Source of the DNA: Pseudarthrobacter sp. SSS035
GTDB taxonomy: Bacteria > Actinomycetota > Actinomycetes > Actinomycetales > Micrococcaceae
Length of the DNA stretch: 64,000 bases
Direction: 5' to 3'
Assembly: GCF_023273875.1 (NCBI RefSeq)
Contig: NZ_CP096882.1
Span: 4,898,001 to 4,962,000, forward strand
Both the position numbers and the translations under genes were made by a program. This document shows positions 25,548 through 34,564 of the stretch, piece after piece; within the stretch, counting starts at the first letter, position 1; each line of letters opens with the position of its first letter. The notes beneath the pieces were generated by a model. It was not told where the DNA came from and searched no databases. It was given only the letters and a program-made list of their open reading frames with translations.

Positions 25548-25580
25548 GGCCCCGCTAACAGCGGGGCCTTCCTCGTTTAA
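25548..25580 (+). terminator. Plus-strand terminator opposite the rep leader
   Basis: GGCCCCGCT (25548-25556), loop AAC, AGCGGGGCC (25560-25568), then TTCCTCGTTT. The T-rich side is on the plus strand, although the genes on both sides are on the minus strand. It would end a short plus-strand RNA complementary to the rep leader. Confidence 0.55.
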
Positions 25581-25807
25581 CCGGCCTGTGCCATAGGCAA
25601 GGCCTCCTGGTGGCTTCTTAGCTGGTCTAGGTCCAGGGAGTCGATAAAGGCAGTAACAACCGGTGTCAGCAGCGTGACGCCGTCTGTACCGAGGATATCC
25701 AGAGCCTCGGCAAGCTTTGCGGCCCGCTCGATGTCCGGCTTCACAGTAAACGTGTGCCGAGAGCCCTTTGAAGGCCTCCCCATGGCACGTCTTGTGAGTG
25801 TTGTCAT
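25577..25807 (-). CDS. Small putative DNA-binding protein upstream of rep
   Basis: A 76-residue protein with a basic start (MGRPSKGSRHTFTVKPD) followed by helices, the general form of small ribbon-helix-helix or copy-number proteins. It lies immediately upstream of the rep leader in the same direction. An internal ATG (GRPSKG...) at 25783 is an alternative start. A role in controlling rep is a fair inference from position only. Confidence 0.5.
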   Translation of the reverse strand: MTTLTRRAMGRPSKGSRHTFTVKPDIERAAKLAEALDILGTDGVTLLTPVVTAFIDSLDLDQLRSHQEALPMAQAG

Positions 25808-25876
25808 GTGCCCATCGTGTCTTAATTTTCGATTACAGAAACGATTATCGGGCGGCGTGTCGCAGTCAAAGAACGT

Positions 25877-26197
25877 TTAACGCCCTGAAAGGTAGTCCTT
25901 CAAAGCAATGAGGAGGCTGTCCAGGCGTTCGGCGTTGACGGAGAACGCTACCGTTCGCCCCCGCCTTTCACCTACTGGAAGATTCGCTTCCACGAGCTGC
26001 GCGGCCTCAAGGTTCCTCAGTGTCCGTCTGGCGGTATTCGGGTCGGTGCCCAGTTCGCGCGCAAGCTCCACTGCCCCCGTTGGTCCCTTGATGGACAGGT
26101 GGCGCAGTATTGCGCGGGAGAACATCGTGCCGAACGACTCAATAGCCATTTCTACATCCCTTGGCAAGGCGCTCTGAGGGCGTAGGTATCGGGGCAT
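25877..26197 (-). CDS. Winged-helix transcriptional regulator (ArsR/MarR-like)
   Basis: A 106-residue protein with a winged helix: FSRAILRHLSIKGPTGAVELARELGTDPNTARRTLRNLEAAQLVEANLPVGERRGRTVAFSV, where the helix after TDPNTARRTL is the recognition helix and the last part is the wing. No metal-binding cysteines are present. It is divergent from the gene starting at 26398 and the conjugation operon and may control them. Confidence 0.7.
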   Translation of the reverse strand: MPRYLRPQSALPRDVEMAIESFGTMFSRAILRHLSIKGPTGAVELARELGTDPNTARRTLRNLEAAQLVEANLPVGERRGRTVAFSVNAERLDSLLIALKDYLSGR

Positions 26198-26397
26198 TCA
26201 TTCATAATCTCATTTCTTTCGATTTCCACACACCGTCGAGAAGGCGACATTTAATGTTCTTTTCAGATAGTGTCTTAACTATTGCACAAACAAGAGCACA
26301 GATAGCAGTGACCGATGACACAGAATGGCCGTGTGACAAGCGATTTCGGCTCAACGTGTGGACAATGGCCTGTTGGTCCACCGAATGGAATTTGTCA

Positions 26398-26880
26398 ATG
26401 CAGCTGGTGGCTGTGGAAACGATGTCCAAGGGGGAGGGGCAGATTTTGAAGAGTTTATTGCCGTTCGGTACGTCGTGGCAGATGGACGGCGCTTTGCGTG
26501 AACGGGCGATCCAGGAACGTGAGGTCTTCCGGTCCTGGGTGGCTGAACTGGACGCCCCTGTCGGGCAGGTGCGGGTACTGAGCGAACTTCTGGAATTGAT
26601 GGATGAGCGCGAGTTTGTTGAGGGCCGCGCTGCTTGCGTTACCTATAAGGCGGAACTTGCCCGCCGTACAGGGCTGGGCGACTCCTTGGAGGGTTTACTC
26701 AAGGAGCTGGTGATGGTCGGCCTGATCACCCGAGATGACGCTGCTGACATCTTTGAGGACCGCCGTCCCGGGGTGGTCTTCCGTATCCGTCACCCTGCCG
26801 TGGTTTTGACGGTCGAGGCAGCAGGCCCCTTGTGGATGGCCGATTCCTGGGCGCGTTTGCCTTCGCGGGATTTGTCGTAG
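26398..26880 (+). CDS. Hypothetical protein preceding the conjugation operon
   Basis: About 160 residues from ATG 26398 (GGAA precedes at 7 bases). It is helical, with a region AELARRTGLGDSLEGLLKELVMVGLITRDD and RIRHPAVVLTVEAAG that looks like a small winged helix. It overlaps the cell-wall hydrolase gene by 49 bases, so it is likely the first gene of the conjugation operon. The reading frame is open further upstream to 26161, but that part lies in the divergent promoter region and looks non-coding. Confidence 0.5.
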   Translation: MQLVAVETMSKGEGQILKSLLPFGTSWQMDGALRERAIQEREVFRSWVAELDAPVGQVRVLSELLELMDEREFVEGRAACVTYKAELARRTGLGDSLEGLLKELVMVGLITRDDAADIFEDRRPGVVFRIRHPAVVLTVEAAGPLWMADSWARLPSRDLS

Positions 26881-27959
26881 TGCCGGCTCTTCGTGTTGTT
26901 GCCACCGTAGTTTCGGCTGCGGTGCTGTCGCTGGGTTTCGTTGTTGTCGTTCTGGATGACGGCGGAACGCCTGCCCAGGCTGCTGCTTCGTGTGCCGCGC
27001 CGGGGACTTCCGCGGTGTCAACGGTCCAGCCTGTTCCGGGCAGTTCGGTGGCTGGGTTCGATGCGGCGCAGATGAAGAACGCGGCAGCGATCATGAAGGC
27101 CGCCTCGGATCTTGGGTTGCCTGTGGCGGCTCAGCTGATCGGTGTGCAGGCTGCCATTGGTGAGTCCACGTTGCGTGTCATTGATTTCGGCGACAGTGCC
27201 GGCCCGGATTCGCGTGGTTTGTTCCAGCAGCGGGACTCGTGGGGCCCCTACGCGGACCGGATGGATCCTGCCAAGTCCTCGGCACTTTTCTTCAAGGCGT
27301 TGCAGAGGGTGGAGGGTTGGGAGTCGCTCGAGCCAACGATTGCGATCAACCGCACGCAGCGGAACGCTGACCCGAACCACTACACGCAGTTCCGTGCCAA
27401 GGCTACGGAAATCGTCAAGGCGCTGGGTGGGGAAGCAGCTGCCATGGTTGATCCGTCCGGTGTCTGCCCGGGTGAGGGCAACCAGATCGTTGGGGATCTT
27501 GCCGGTAAGTGGGTCAAGGCTCTTCCGGATGCGGTGATGACCAGTGGCTACGGCCCCCGGCCGGCACCTCCGGGCACTGCCGGGGGAGTGCTGGCCAATT
27601 TCCACTACGGGATCGACTTCTCCACCCCCGGACAGGCCGGAACGATCCTGGCCATCACGGATATGAAAATCGTCAAGATCCGGAATCTTGAAGGCATGTT
27701 CGGGACGGGCGTCACGGGCCAGACCCTCGACGGCAAACTCACTATCGGCATGTATCACATGGAAGCCGGCTCCTTGAAGGTCAAGGAAGGCGACACCGTT
27801 GCTGCCGGAACTCCGCTCGGAACTGAGGGCGCGACGGGAAACGTCTCCGGCCGTCACCTGCACATGGAGTTCTACGCGGGTGCACTCCCGAATCCGATGA
27901 TCCCGATCAACGCCACCATCGATCCGACACCGATCCTCAAAGAGAAAGGCATCCTCTGA
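26832..27959 (+). CDS. Conjugation cell-wall hydrolase: transglycosylase-like and M23 peptidase domains
   Basis: About 375 residues from a GTG start. A membrane anchor or signal segment lies at residues 5-45, then a lysozyme-like region (IGVQAAIGESTLRVIDFGD, SRGLFQQRDSWGPYADRMDP) and a C-terminal M23 peptidase domain with HYGIDFS and GRHLHMEF, which provide the zinc ligands H-x3-D and H-x-H. It cuts peptidoglycan so the transfer machine can cross the wall. The stop overlaps the ATG of the next gene (TGATG). Confidence 0.8.
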   Translation: MDGRFLGAFAFAGFVVVPALRVVATVVSAAVLSLGFVVVVLDDGGTPAQAAASCAAPGTSAVSTVQPVPGSSVAGFDAAQMKNAAAIMKAASDLGLPVAAQLIGVQAAIGESTLRVIDFGDSAGPDSRGLFQQRDSWGPYADRMDPAKSSALFFKALQRVEGWESLEPTIAINRTQRNADPNHYTQFRAKATEIVKALGGEAAAMVDPSGVCPGEGNQIVGDLAGKWVKALPDAVMTSGYGPRPAPPGTAGGVLANFHYGIDFSTPGQAGTILAITDMKIVKIRNLEGMFGTGVTGQTLDGKLTIGMYHMEAGSLKVKEGDTVAAGTPLGTEGATGNVSGRHLHMEFYAGALPNPMIPINATIDPTPILKEKGIL

Positions 27960-28492
27960 TGCGGAAACTCGTACTCGCTCCGGCCCTGATGGCCACCACG
28001 CTCCTGCTGGCGGCCTGCGCCGGGGAACCTGCCTCCAACACTGCCAGCACGACCCCTTCAGCGTCAGAGATCGCCTCCGCGGACGGGGGAAACGAAAAGG
28101 CGGAGCACTCGGCCGACGACGGCCACGCCACCGAGCACTATCACGGCCCCAATGTCACCTGGGATGCCAACTCCGACGTCAAGGTCAAAGAGGCCGCGGC
28201 GAAGGCCATGAAGCTCTTCGCCCGCCCGGTTGTCCCGGAGACGCAGTGGTTTTCCGAACTGGAGCCGTTGCTGGCTGCTGCCTACGCGGAGGATGCCAAG
28301 TACATCGACCCGGCCCGGGTGCCGTTCTCCACGATCACGGATGGTCCCTCGATCAGCCGCGAGGCAGAGAACCCAATGACTGTCACGGCCTCCTTCTACA
28401 CCAACGACGGCCCCTGGGACATGATGCTGCACCGCGTTGGCCAGGACGATCCCTGGCTTGTGACCTCGATCAGCTCAAAGGCCAGCCAGTGA
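27959..28492 (+). CDS. Lipoprotein of the conjugation operon
   Basis: A 177-residue protein with a lipoprotein signal: basic start, hydrophobic core and lipobox LLAAC near residue 20, then an acidic, low-complexity linker and a small beta-rich domain (ENPMTVTASFYTNDGPWDMMLHRV). It is attached to the outer face of the membrane. Gene junctions are overlapping on both sides, which ties it to the transfer apparatus. No closer family known to me. Confidence 0.7.
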   Translation: MRKLVLAPALMATTLLLAACAGEPASNTASTTPSASEIASADGGNEKAEHSADDGHATEHYHGPNVTWDANSDVKVKEAAAKAMKLFARPVVPETQWFSELEPLLAAAYAEDAKYIDPARVPFSTITDGPSISREAENPMTVTASFYTNDGPWDMMLHRVGQDDPWLVTSISSKASQ

Positions 28493-28695
28493 ACGGGCAC
28501 CACGGCGTGAGCCTTGACGAGTTCGGCACAGCACCGCTGTTCACGGACCCGCTGGCCCAGCCCGAGACATCCACCAGCACAGCAGCCCCAAGGGATGGCG
28601 GGCCCGGCCCGGTTCTGTTCCAGGACGCACGGTTCCTCCCGCCCACACATGTTTCCCGAAGTCAGCACACCACGAGTGAAAGGAAGAACTCATGA
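28489..28695 (+). CDS. Small hypothetical protein bridging two conjugation genes
   Basis: A 68-residue frame from GTG 28489, which overlaps the lipoprotein stop by 4 bases (GTGA) and in turn overlaps the next gene by 4 bases (ATGA). This tight coupling is the main evidence. The product is Pro/Thr/Ser-rich and appears disordered, with no motif. It is probably translated, but could be only a leader for the ATPase gene. Confidence 0.55.
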   Translation: MNGHHGVSLDEFGTAPLFTDPLAQPETSTSTAAPRDGGPGPVLFQDARFLPPTHVSRSQHTTSERKNS

Positions 28696-29891
28696 GTACC
28701 AACTGGTCAGGCGCGGAGCGAAAGTCCCGCGCCCCTATCAGCCTTCTCGATCCAACAGAGCCGGCGTCTGAGGACAGCACGCAAGAGGCTCCTGAGCCTG
28801 TGATCAGCGCCGTACCTGCCACGGAGGCCACTGCTGTGCCCGTCCAGCCGTCCAGAGAGCCAGGACAGTCCGCAGCCGAGGGCGTGCACGGTCCGCTGGT
28901 CAGTGGCCGCCGCAGCGCATCGGTGCTGCGGAAGGAGAACGTCAACGATCAGCTTCCGCCGGCTACCGGCTGGCAGGCGTTTCTCCGGGCGATCACCTTC
29001 GGCCTGGTCAAGCCCAAGGTCGGCGCGGCCGAGCTGGCACGCCGGACGGACCTGTCCGCGATCCAGCGCGTGTACTCGCGCCCGATGCAGATCATGGTCG
29101 CCCAGCCCTTGGGCGGGGTCGGTAAGACCACCTGCAGCGTCGGGATCGGCTCCACCTTCGGGATCCACTCGGGCCAGCACGCCATCGTCTGGGATATCAA
29201 CGAAATGATGGGCACCCTTGGCGTCCGGACCAACGCGAACGAGTCCACCCGCACCGTGTGGGATCTGCTGAATGTGTTGGCGAAGTTCGAAACCATCTCC
29301 GCACGCAAGGGTGACTTCACCTACTACACGCGGCATCAGGGCAAGAACCAGTTCTCCGTCCTGGCCTCGGACGAGGACCCGGACCGGATGAAATCCATCG
29401 GAGCGGATGAGTTCAACCGGATCCACACCGTGGTCAGCCGGTTTTACGACACGATCATTGTGGATACGGGCAACAACACCCGCTCCGCAAACTGGCTCGC
29501 TTCCATCGAGGTCACGGACCAGCTCGTGATCCCCACAACCCTCAAACGCAATGCCGTTGTCTCCGCTCTTCGCATGATCGAGCAGCTCGAATCCATGACC
29601 GAACGCACCGGGAACCCGCACTACAAGAACCTGGTCGATAACGCCGTGGTCATTGTCACCCAAGGCGGCGGGGCCAAAGTCTCGGCCGCAGAGCAGGCGG
29701 ACCTGCGCGAAAAGCTCGGTTCCGCTGTCCGGACGATCATCGACATTCCCTACGACGGTGCCCTGGACACCGGCTCGATCATCGACTGGCAGCTGGTCGG
29801 TGATCCTGCCCGCCGCGCCTTCGAACGCGCCACGGCCGAAATCGCCGCCGGCCTGCTCGAGGTAGACAACCACTCCACCACCAACCGATAG
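28692..29891 (+). CDS. ParA/MinD-like ATPase of the conjugation operon
   Basis: A 399-residue protein. The first 90 residues are Pro/Glu-rich and disordered; then comes a P-loop of the deviant type, QPLGGVGKTTCSVGIG, a motif with VWDINEMMGTLG, and Walker B-like TIIVDTGNN. It is the ParA/MinD fold, but encoded within the transfer genes and not with a partition partner. In such operons it probably positions or assembles the transfer machine. The overlap with the previous gene and the 11-base gap to the next show an operon. Confidence 0.75.
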   Translation: MSTNWSGAERKSRAPISLLDPTEPASEDSTQEAPEPVISAVPATEATAVPVQPSREPGQSAAEGVHGPLVSGRRSASVLRKENVNDQLPPATGWQAFLRAITFGLVKPKVGAAELARRTDLSAIQRVYSRPMQIMVAQPLGGVGKTTCSVGIGSTFGIHSGQHAIVWDINEMMGTLGVRTNANESTRTVWDLLNVLAKFETISARKGDFTYYTRHQGKNQFSVLASDEDPDRMKSIGADEFNRIHTVVSRFYDTIIVDTGNNTRSANWLASIEVTDQLVIPTTLKRNAVVSALRMIEQLESMTERTGNPHYKNLVDNAVVIVTQGGGAKVSAAEQADLREKLGSAVRTIIDIPYDGALDTGSIIDWQLVGDPARRAFERATAEIAAGLLEVDNHSTTNR

Positions 29892-29902
29892 GACCACTCA
29901 TC

Positions 29903-30238
29903 ATGCTCAGCAACATCCTGACCAAAATCACCATCGCCGCCGCCCCGGAAAACCCCTTGGACGGTGTCACTCCCAGCATTGACGTGTTCGGCGTCCAGTT
30001 CAAAGGCGCAATTCAGCTCGTCATGGGCGGCCTGTGGGCGTTGGCACTGCTGGGAGTCACGGCAGCGTTCATCTGGAACCTCGCAAAGTGGGGCATCGCG
30101 CGTAAGGACGGCCGCGTGGACGACATCTCCGACGGCGCAACAGGCGCCAAGCGCAGCGGTATCGCCTTCGGCTGCGTCGCCGGCGCCAGCGTCCTCATCG
30201 GAGCATTCCTCGCCGTCGCAGGCGCAGCAGGAGCCTAA
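29903..30238 (+). CDS. Small integral membrane protein, pilin-like position
   Basis: A 111-residue protein with two membrane segments (about residues 35-60 and 83-108) separated by a basic loop AKWGIARKDGRVDDISDGATGAKRSG. The size, the topology and the location ahead of the core transfer genes recall VirB2/TrbC-type pilins or Gram-positive equivalents. There is no cleavable signal or clear pilin motif, so the assignment is positional. A strong palindrome follows the gene. Confidence 0.55.
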   Translation: MLSNILTKITIAAAPENPLDGVTPSIDVFGVQFKGAIQLVMGGLWALALLGVTAAFIWNLAKWGIARKDGRVDDISDGATGAKRSGIAFGCVAGASVLIGAFLAVAGAAGA

Positions 30239-30251
30239 CCAGAGCACTGGA

Positions 30252-30265
30252 GCCCATTAATGGGC
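30252..30265. repeat. 14-bp palindrome between conjugation genes
   Basis: GCCCATTAATGGGC is a perfect palindrome in the 62-base gap after the pilin-like gene. As RNA it forms a hairpin that could protect the upstream message or reduce expression of downstream genes. Confidence 0.5.
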
Positions 30266-30300
30266 CTCCAACTCGCACGGAACTTCCGACACTGAATGGA

Positions 30301-31095
30301 ATGCGACTCATGAAAAAGAACTGGAAAGCCCTCGCGGCCATCGCCGCCGTGCTGATTATCGTGGCGATAGCCGTGGTGCTCATCAATCTCCGGCCAACTG
30401 ACCAGGCTACACAGTCGGGTACCGATAACGGCATGGTTGCCGGCAAGTTAGGCTTCCCCGTCTCCAAGATCAACATCGGGGAAGGTGGCACGAAAACCGC
30501 CGGCGACAGCAAAACTCCCATCGGGTACAGCGGCACGTGCGATTCCGCTGCCCAGGCAGCAGCCAACTACACGCCGATATTACGCGACGTGAATTCCATG
30601 ACCTGGGAAAAGCAGAAGGCCACATTGAACTCCCTGGCTATCACTGGTCCCTGGATCAAGGATGCAACCCTATTGGGCGATTACTCTGCTGACGCGGCAG
30701 CGAAAGGGACCGTTCCTAGCTTTGAGGGGGGCTGGGTCGATCAGACTAACGTCCAGGCGGGCGGACTTTTCCGAATGGTTTCATGCGAACCCAAGAAGGC
30801 TGCGGTGGTACAAGTGTTCTTCGGCGGGCTCGGGGTCGGAAAAACCCTGCCCGAGGCATTTTTCGGCACTAAAACCATGGAACTTACATGGAATGGCGAC
30901 TGGAAAATCTCAAACGCACTGCCCCGCACCGAGGACACCGAGCTCCAGCAACGGTTGAAAGACGAAGGCCCCTCGGGCGGCGTGGGAGGAACACCCACCG
31001 GCAAAATCCCGACTTTCGATGACGCCTTGATGGCGCGGTATTTCAAGGACCTGAGCAAGGAAGGGTGGGTCGAATATGCGAACGCTACGCGTTAG
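30301..31095 (+). CDS. Membrane-anchored conjugation protein, TcpC/VirB8-like position
   Basis: A 264-residue protein with one N-terminal membrane anchor (residues 9-28) and an exported soluble domain. The middle contains a two-Cys pair (TCDSAAQ and SCEPKKAAVV) and the strand-rich segment MELTWNGDWKISNALP typical of NTF2-like domains found in TcpC/VirB8 proteins. It overlaps the next gene by 20 bases. The assignment to the VirB8 role is by topology and order. Confidence 0.65.
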   Translation: MRLMKKNWKALAAIAAVLIIVAIAVVLINLRPTDQATQSGTDNGMVAGKLGFPVSKINIGEGGTKTAGDSKTPIGYSGTCDSAAQAAANYTPILRDVNSMTWEKQKATLNSLAITGPWIKDATLLGDYSADAAAKGTVPSFEGGWVDQTNVQAGGLFRMVSCEPKKAAVVQVFFGGLGVGKTLPEAFFGTKTMELTWNGDWKISNALPRTEDTELQQRLKDEGPSGGVGGTPTGKIPTFDDALMARYFKDLSKEGWVEYANATR

Positions 31096-32968
31096 CACGC
31101 GCCTGCGGCTGGTGGCCGTGTTCCTGGCCTTGTTCCTTGGCTTTGGAGTCGTCACCGCGGGAGCTGCCCAGGCAGCGGACGACGTGAGCGCATCCGAGAA
31201 GCTGAATGCTGATCAGATGAAACGCCTGGCCGGGTTGCCGCCCGCTGAACGGGACGGCATCCGGGACCGTCTGAACCAAGAACTCGCTAAGGGCGTCTGC
31301 CAACCCAATCCGATGAGTGCAACGATGATCGGGCAGGACTGCGAAGGCAAGTCCACTCGGGCATTTATTAGCTTTCTGACAACCCCTGAACAGTCTTTGG
31401 ATTACAACCCTGCAGCGCAAAAGGGCCAGTTTTGTTCTGCGCTAAGCAAGGAAGGGGTACCTGGGCTGACTACGGGTGTCTGCATTGCCGGAGTCGCGTG
31501 GGACCGCCTCGCCCCGATTGCTGGGGTTGTGCTTCGGACCGCGGTTGCTACGCAGCCTGGCGGTCAGTTCGTGCTGGGTGCAGTGGACACTGTGGCTTTC
31601 ATTGCCAACGCCAAAGACGGGTTTGAGAAGTTCGCCAACTCGACCAAGGAGGCCGGCGTCACAGCCACGAATGAGGTTCTGATGAACCTCTTGAAGGTCT
31701 CCTCGTTTCAGGTTGATGACGCGTTCCGGGACATGTGGGGGATCTTCTCCGGGATCGGGATCGTGCTCCTGGCGTTGATGTATTTCAAGCTGTTCAAGGA
31801 TCTTTCGGACGAGAAGATCGACTTCGATACGGTGCGGCAGTCGTTGTTCTGGTTCGGCCCGCTGTCGATCCTCTTGGCGATCTTCGGTCCGGCTCTGGCG
31901 TATGTGGGCAATAGCTGGTTGACGGACCTCACGGGCGCCATCAGTCCGTGGACGTCGAATCAAATCATGGATTTCGCCACGACGATTTCCCGGTTCGCCT
32001 CTTATGAGTCGAACGGCGTGTTCGGCCCGTTGGCGGCAGTGCTTCTGTTCGGGTTGTTGTTCGTTGGGGCGTGGGCGCTGCTGGGGCTCTTTGCCCTCCA
32101 GCCGCTCGCACTGTATCTGCTGGGTGTGGGTCTGGCGCTGATGATCGGTTTCATGATCCACCCGCAGTACCGCGCCCGCGTGGCTAAGACCGGGTCACTG
32201 TGGCTCGGTATTGCCTTGTCCAAGCCGCTGATCCTTTTGCTGATGGGGGCTTTGTTCAGTTTCATCAGCAGCCGTCCCGCGTTTCAGGGCGAGGGAACGG
32301 ATGACGCCCTGATCAACGCATCCTCGGTATTCACTGCGGCCGCGGCCATGCTGGTGCTGGCGTTCTCGCCGGCCCTGTTGTTCAAGTTCGTCCCGATCCT
32401 GCCGTCCTCGGCCACAGGCCTGGGGGCTAACCGCCCGTCGATCGCTGGCGCAGCCATGGTCGCCGGCGCTGGCGCTGCCATGAGTTCAATGATCCGCAAA
32501 CGCCGGACAGCGCAGAGCCAGTCCGGTTCCGGCGGGAGCAGCCACCCGGGCGGGTCTTCCCGGCCCGGCATGAGCGGTCCCGGCGGCGGTATGTCCGCTG
32601 TTGGTGCCGCTGTTGGTGCCGGTGTTGGTGCCGGTGGTCAGCGCGGTGCCGGTGCAGCTGCCCGGCAGGGTTCTGCCGGCCAGGAATCCGGCAGCGAAGC
32701 GGCACCTGAAACCCGCACCTTGGGTGAGATGCAGGCCGATGACCGGGCGGGCACCCCGTCCGGCAAGGCGGCTCAGTCCCTGCGCGGTGGTGCTGCAGCT
32801 CTCGGCCGGGGCACCGGATCAGTGGCGCGGGGTTCCGCGAAGGTCGCCGCCGGCGGCGCGACAGCGTTCCTGCTCGCTGGCCGCGAGAGCGCACGGCAGG
32901 CCTCGATGCGCGGCCGCCAGGGCGTCAATTCAATGGCACCCGATACCGACCACATCAGTGGCCGGTAA
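31076..32968 (+). CDS. Polytopic conjugation membrane protein (VirB6/TrbL-like)
   Basis: A 630-residue protein. It has an N-terminal signal-like segment ending near AAQAADD, an extracellular part with several Cys, then about six membrane segments between residues 215 and 460. The C-terminal 180 residues are Gly/Ser/Ala-rich and cytoplasmic (low complexity with GAGVGAGGQRGAG). The layout matches VirB6/TrbL-type channel proteins of type IV secretion. It sits between the VirB8-like and SCO6880-like genes, the usual actinobacterial order. Confidence 0.75.
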   Translation: MRTLRVSTRLRLVAVFLALFLGFGVVTAGAAQAADDVSASEKLNADQMKRLAGLPPAERDGIRDRLNQELAKGVCQPNPMSATMIGQDCEGKSTRAFISFLTTPEQSLDYNPAAQKGQFCSALSKEGVPGLTTGVCIAGVAWDRLAPIAGVVLRTAVATQPGGQFVLGAVDTVAFIANAKDGFEKFANSTKEAGVTATNEVLMNLLKVSSFQVDDAFRDMWGIFSGIGIVLLALMYFKLFKDLSDEKIDFDTVRQSLFWFGPLSILLAIFGPALAYVGNSWLTDLTGAISPWTSNQIMDFATTISRFASYESNGVFGPLAAVLLFGLLFVGAWALLGLFALQPLALYLLGVGLALMIGFMIHPQYRARVAKTGSLWLGIALSKPLILLLMGALFSFISSRPAFQGEGTDDALINASSVFTAAAAMLVLAFSPALLFKFVPILPSSATGLGANRPSIAGAAMVAGAGAAMSSMIRKRRTAQSQSGSGGSSHPGGSSRPGMSGPGGGMSAVGAAVGAGVGAGGQRGAGAAARQGSAGQESGSEAAPETRTLGEMQADDRAGTPSGKAAQSLRGGAAALGRGTGSVARGSAKVAAGGATAFLLAGRESARQASMRGRQGVNSMAPDTDHISGR

Positions 32969-32998
32969 GTAGTACAGAAGCCAAGGGAGTAGGCAGTC

Positions 32999-34564
32999 AT
33001 GGGAAGAATGGTCGTTGTCGGCGGTGAGGTCTCACGCCGTGGCCTGTTCGGGGGGAACCGGACCGGTCCGGAGTGGATTGGCTTAGGTCTTTCGGTGGGT
33101 CTTGGTGTCCTCGCCATCGTCGCCTCAGCGGCCATGATTTGGGTGGGACTGTTGATCGCGGCCGTGTTGGTCGGCGCCGGTGTATTGCTGACGACACCAA
33201 GCAAAATGACTGGGCACCGCTCCCTGGGTGCGCTCTATGTCGAGGCCAGGCATCAGCGCTCCCGGAAGAAGAACGGGACGGCGACGTTCGTTCCGGTGAA
33301 GTTCCGGGACCAGACGCGGATGGTCAAGGCGGGCAAGGCCGACCGTGCCGGCGCGGACGAGAAGGGCATGATCGAGGTCCCGGTCCGGCACAAGAACAAT
33401 GTCCCGCTCATGGTCGGGGACGTACGGGCCTTCACCGTCCTCACCCCGGGCGGGCCGATGACGGTTTTCCGGCACCAGGGCGCCATCAAAGTCCCGTACT
33501 ACACCGTCACGGTGGAGGTCATGGGCTCATCCTCCGGTATCCGTGAGGAGAACCGGGAGGATTCCGCGTATGTGGCCAGGGGGCAGTTCCTGGCGCGTCT
33601 GGCCCGCCGGCAGTCCCTGGTCTCGCACGTGCAATCTCTCTCCCGGGCGGTGCCGATGGACTCCACGGATCACCTGATCTGGATCCGGGACCGGCAGGCA
33701 CCGGGAGTGCAGAGCATTCTGTTGGCCTCCTACGGGGATCTGGTGCAAACACTCCAGTCCCGCTCTGAACAGCACCGGACCTACGAGACGTTCCGGATTC
33801 CGAAGTCAGCGACCCTGTCACTCAAAGCAGACAAGCTCGGAGATGGCGACACCGGCCTCGGGCTGGCGATCTATCAGGAGATTCGTTCGGCGCTGTCCCA
33901 GGCGCAGATGATGGGCTCCATTCAGGACTACCGGACCCTGGGACCGGGACAGATGGCCGGGTTGCTGCGTCATTTGCAGGACCCGGATTACGACATTGAC
34001 GACCACGTGGGCGCTGACCTGGCCGACTGCTGGCAGCACCTGGACGGGGAAAGCTCTGAGTCCTCGGTGGTGGTCAACGGGCACTGGCACACCCGCACCG
34101 GATACGTGCCGGCCTCGGCTTTCAGCCCCGAAGCCGTCCCGGTCTCGGCCCTCCAGGCGCTGGTCAGCGGTATCCAGCCGGCGGTCGTGCATTCGGTCTC
34201 CATGGTCATGGAACTTGAAGATGCCCGCAAAGCACGCGGGAAGGCACGCACGGACGCGGCCATGGATATTGCCAAGGACAACGACGTCCGCAAATCCGGG
34301 AAGCTCTCTGACGGTGCCGAAGAGGTGTTGATGGGCGCCTCCCGGCAGCGGCTCCTGGACCTGAAACCGGGCTCCGGTCACCATGGGGCCTCCTACGCGC
34401 TCTATATCTCGTACTCCGTGGAGTCCGAAGATGAGCTGCTGGTCACTGCTGACCTGATCGAGGCTGCCGCCGCGGACGCCGGGATCGAATTCATTGACTG
34501 GATGGATCACCGCAACGATCTGGCCCTGATCACCACCATGCCCTTCACGAGAGGAATCCGATGA
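32999..34564 (+). CDS. SCO6880-family conjugation protein
   Basis: A 521-residue protein with two adjacent membrane segments near residues 25-65 (the PrgI-like hairpin) and a large cytoplasmic domain that contains LIWIRDRQAPGVQSILLASYGDL and repeated strand-helix units related to the N-terminal part of VirB4. SCO6880 proteins precede the VirB4-type ATPase in actinobacterial transfer systems and likely form a base for it. The stop overlaps the ATG of the ATPase gene by 4 bases, which supports complex formation. Confidence 0.8.
   Translation: MGRMVVVGGEVSRRGLFGGNRTGPEWIGLGLSVGLGVLAIVASAAMIWVGLLIAAVLVGAGVLLTTPSKMTGHRSLGALYVEARHQRSRKKNGTATFVPVKFRDQTRMVKAGKADRAGADEKGMIEVPVRHKNNVPLMVGDVRAFTVLTPGGPMTVFRHQGAIKVPYYTVTVEVMGSSSGIREENREDSAYVARGQFLARLARRQSLVSHVQSLSRAVPMDSTDHLIWIRDRQAPGVQSILLASYGDLVQTLQSRSEQHRTYETFRIPKSATLSLKADKLGDGDTGLGLAIYQEIRSALSQAQMMGSIQDYRTLGPGQMAGLLRHLQDPDYDIDDHVGADLADCWQHLDGESSESSVVVNGHWHTRTGYVPASAFSPEAVPVSALQALVSGIQPAVVHSVSMVMELEDARKARGKARTDAAMDIAKDNDVRKSGKLSDGAEEVLMGASRQRLLDLKPGSGHHGASYALYISYSVESEDELLVTADLIEAAAADAGIEFIDWMDHRNDLALITTMPFTRGIR

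Noticed and set aside
28707..29897. Minus-strand frame of 396 codons
   Set aside because: Antisense to the ParA-like ATPase of the conjugation operon; Gly/Asp/Val-rich product caused by high GC.
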